Source: an uncultured Pseudomonadales bacterium
Lineage (GTDB): Bacteria; Pseudomonadota; Gammaproteobacteria; Pseudomonadales; Azotimanducaceae
Direction of reading: 5' to 3'
DNA length: 64,000 nucleotides
Assembly: GCA_958296165.1 (NCBI GenBank)
Contig: OY282447.1
Span: 1,984,001 to 2,048,000 of the forward strand
This document shows positions 62,800 through 64,000 of this stretch, in pieces; within the stretch, counting starts at the first letter, position 1, and each line of letters starts with the position of its first letter. The translations under genes and the position numbers were made by a program. Under the pieces are notes generated by a model that saw only the letters and a program-made list of their open reading frames with translations, was not told the DNA's origin and ran no database searches.

Positions 62800-64000
62800 C
62801 TAGCCAACCAGCTCTACCATCAGGTCGTCCCTGTCCCCGACTATGTGGGGCGAGTGGGTTGCTACGAGAGCGTCGAAGCCAGAGAGTTCAACGATCGCCA
62901 TCAGGTCAGAGAGGAACTTGCTCTGCCACTCAATGTGGAGCGACAGTTCGGGCTCGTCCAGCAATACAACCGTGTTTGGCTGCACTCTGAACAGGAGGTC
63001 GTAGTGCAAGATCAGTTCGTGCTGTTCGCCCGACGAGAGGGAGTCGAGCGGCAGTGGTTCACGCTCGCCCTCAACGGCTAGGCCTTCGTCACGATCCACG
63101 CGTATTCGCTTGTGTCGAAACTTGCCGTTCAAGCTGTCCAACAAGAGGCGCGCACGGCTAGCTAGGTCCTCCAAGACTTGCAGCTTCTCCGCGGTGTCGT
63201 CCACGTACAGTGTCATCACACCCGCTTGCGAGGGGTCTATGTCATCGACTAGCTCGAACTGATGGATGGGCGTCTCTTCCAAGATTCCGATCATCTTCAG
63301 ATCTTCCGTCTTGCGATCCAGGTCTGCCATCTGTCTCCGGATATCTTCAACGGGCAAGTTGTCGCTAGCGGCGCTACGTTGCAGAAGGCGCTGCGGAAAG
63401 GACTGATCCAAGGTCTGCGCCTTCCTACCATATTCGGCCATGGTGTCGTCGATCTTCCTCTTTAGCTCTCCACTACATTCAACCACCCGCGACATCACGG
63501 CATCCGGCGGACGGCGGGACCATCTTGGGAGGGAGGGCGATCGCACAAGTCGTTGCGCCTCAATGAAGTGCGAGTTGGCCGCATTGAGGAATTCGCGAAG
63601 CCACTGCACGTCTGGTGCGCGTGGCTTGGCCGAAAGCAATCGAGAGGGAGCGCCGTACCTTCGCACGACTTCCAAATCGGTCAGCCACTCGCCGTCTCGC
63701 ATGTCCATCCAGGCGTCTTTCCCCGCACGCTGAAGGAAATCATACTCCGCGGCGGCCGCCTCGGCCCTAGAGGGCGTCAGCTCTATCGACGTGGACTCGG
63801 TAATCCCGTTTGCTGTCAGGCAGATCTTTCCGACGTCGAAGTCCCCCTCCTCACCGCCGCCTTCCTTGATTAGCTCGAGCGTAGCCCCATCGTGGAATCC
63901 AAGCAGCAATCGTTCGAAGGGTACTCGCCGGAAGTAGCTGAACTCGCGCGTCAGCAGAGCATCGATCATCTTCAGGACGGTCGTCTTGCCAACGCCGTTG
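62800..64000 (-). CDS. AAA (ABC/SMC-like) ATPase, AriA-like, runs off right edge
   Basis: About 400 codons are inside the window. The 5'-most part reads NGVGKTTVLKMIDALL, a Walker A motif, so only a few tens of residues are missing. LSSGEQHELILHYDLLF is the signature, VVLLDEPELSLHIEWQ Walker B, and THSPHIV the H-switch. Coiled-coil-prone DIRRQMADLDRKTEDLKMIG lies between. With a DUF4435 gene overlapping its end, this fits AriA of the phage-anti-restriction-induced system (PARIS), where AriA senses a phage protein and releases AriB. OLD-like ATPase pairs are the alternative. Confidence 0.75.
   Translation of the reverse strand, partial: NGVGKTTVLKMIDALLTREFSYFRRVPFERLLLGFHDGATLELIKEGGGEEGDFDVGKICLTANGITESTSIELTPSRAEAAAAEYDFLQRAGKDAWMDMRDGEWLTDLEVVRRYGAPSRLLSAKPRAPDVQWLREFLNAANSHFIEAQRLVRSPSLPRWSRRPPDAVMSRVVECSGELKRKIDDTMAEYGRKAQTLDQSFPQRLLQRSAASDNLPVEDIRRQMADLDRKTEDLKMIGILEETPIHQFELVDDIDPSQAGVMTLYVDDTAEKLQVLEDLASRARLLLDSLNGKFRHKRIRVDRDEGLAVEGEREPLPLDSLSSGEQHELILHYDLLFRVQPNTVVLLDEPELSLHIEWQSKFLSDLMAIVELSGFDALVATHSPHIVGDRDDLMVELVG

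Overview
The window reads as chromosomal DNA of a G+C-rich gammaproteobacterium. The evidence is gene order: tsaE-amiC-mutL-miaA-hfq-hflX, rpsF-rpsR-rplI-dnaB-radA, nrdR-nusB-thiL-pgpA and trpS-scpA-scpB-rluB are all arrangements known from that class. The tmRNA encodes the ANDENYALAA tag also found in E. coli. Overlapping ATGA, GTGA and TTGA stop/start junctions are very common and many genes start with GTG or TTG. I cannot name a genus from sequence alone.

Layout. 1-2802: the start of a GspE/PilB-type ATPase, a YbdL-like aminotransferase, a small haem lipoprotein and an LRAT-fold protein. 2828-7227: an accessory insertion zone with relics of two ABC exporter genes, a compact lower-G+C operon of three genes (PD-(D/E)XK-like nuclease, probable winged-helix protein, P-loop ATPase) with its own promoter, and a relic of ahcY. 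7352-14404: a six-gene envelope operon (LolA-like periplasmic protein, three FtsX/LolC-type permeases, one ABC ATPase, and a SPOR plus beta-barrel protein). 14422-22171: housekeeping genes on the minus strand (hflX, hfq, miaA, mutL, amiC-like, tsaE, nnr). 22281-24969: a NYN-domain gene followed by fragments of two different insertion sequences. 25099-38421: ribosomal, replication, repair, cofactor and segregation genes, plus tmRNA. 38544-48784: accessory metabolism and envelope genes (two class-C-type serine hydrolases, a stand-alone ATPase, an HpcH/HpaI-type aldolase, a GNAT acetyltransferase, a membrane protein, a MacB-like ABC pair, and a secreted protein built of G-D-D-x-Y repeats).

48915-64000 is a defence island. 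It holds a type III-like restriction-modification pair with a frameshifted PIN gene, a short prokaryotic Argonaute (pAgo) operon, a dioxygenase/flavin reductase pair, and a PARIS-like AAA ATPase/DUF4435 pair that runs off the right edge. Four lesions are visible there. The PIN gene has a frameshift. The nuclease-APAZ partner of the Argonaute has lost its middle. The Argonaute is split by a complete IS1380-family element with 4-bp target duplications. The DUF4435 gene has a frameshift. Joining the Argonaute halves after removing the element and one target copy restores a 517-codon frame exactly.

The most novel-looking items are the three-gene nuclease/winged-helix/ATPase operon (3448-6691), the three-permease envelope ABC operon (7352-14404), the interrupted short-pAgo operon (55954-59894) and the repeat-built secreted protein (46874-48784).
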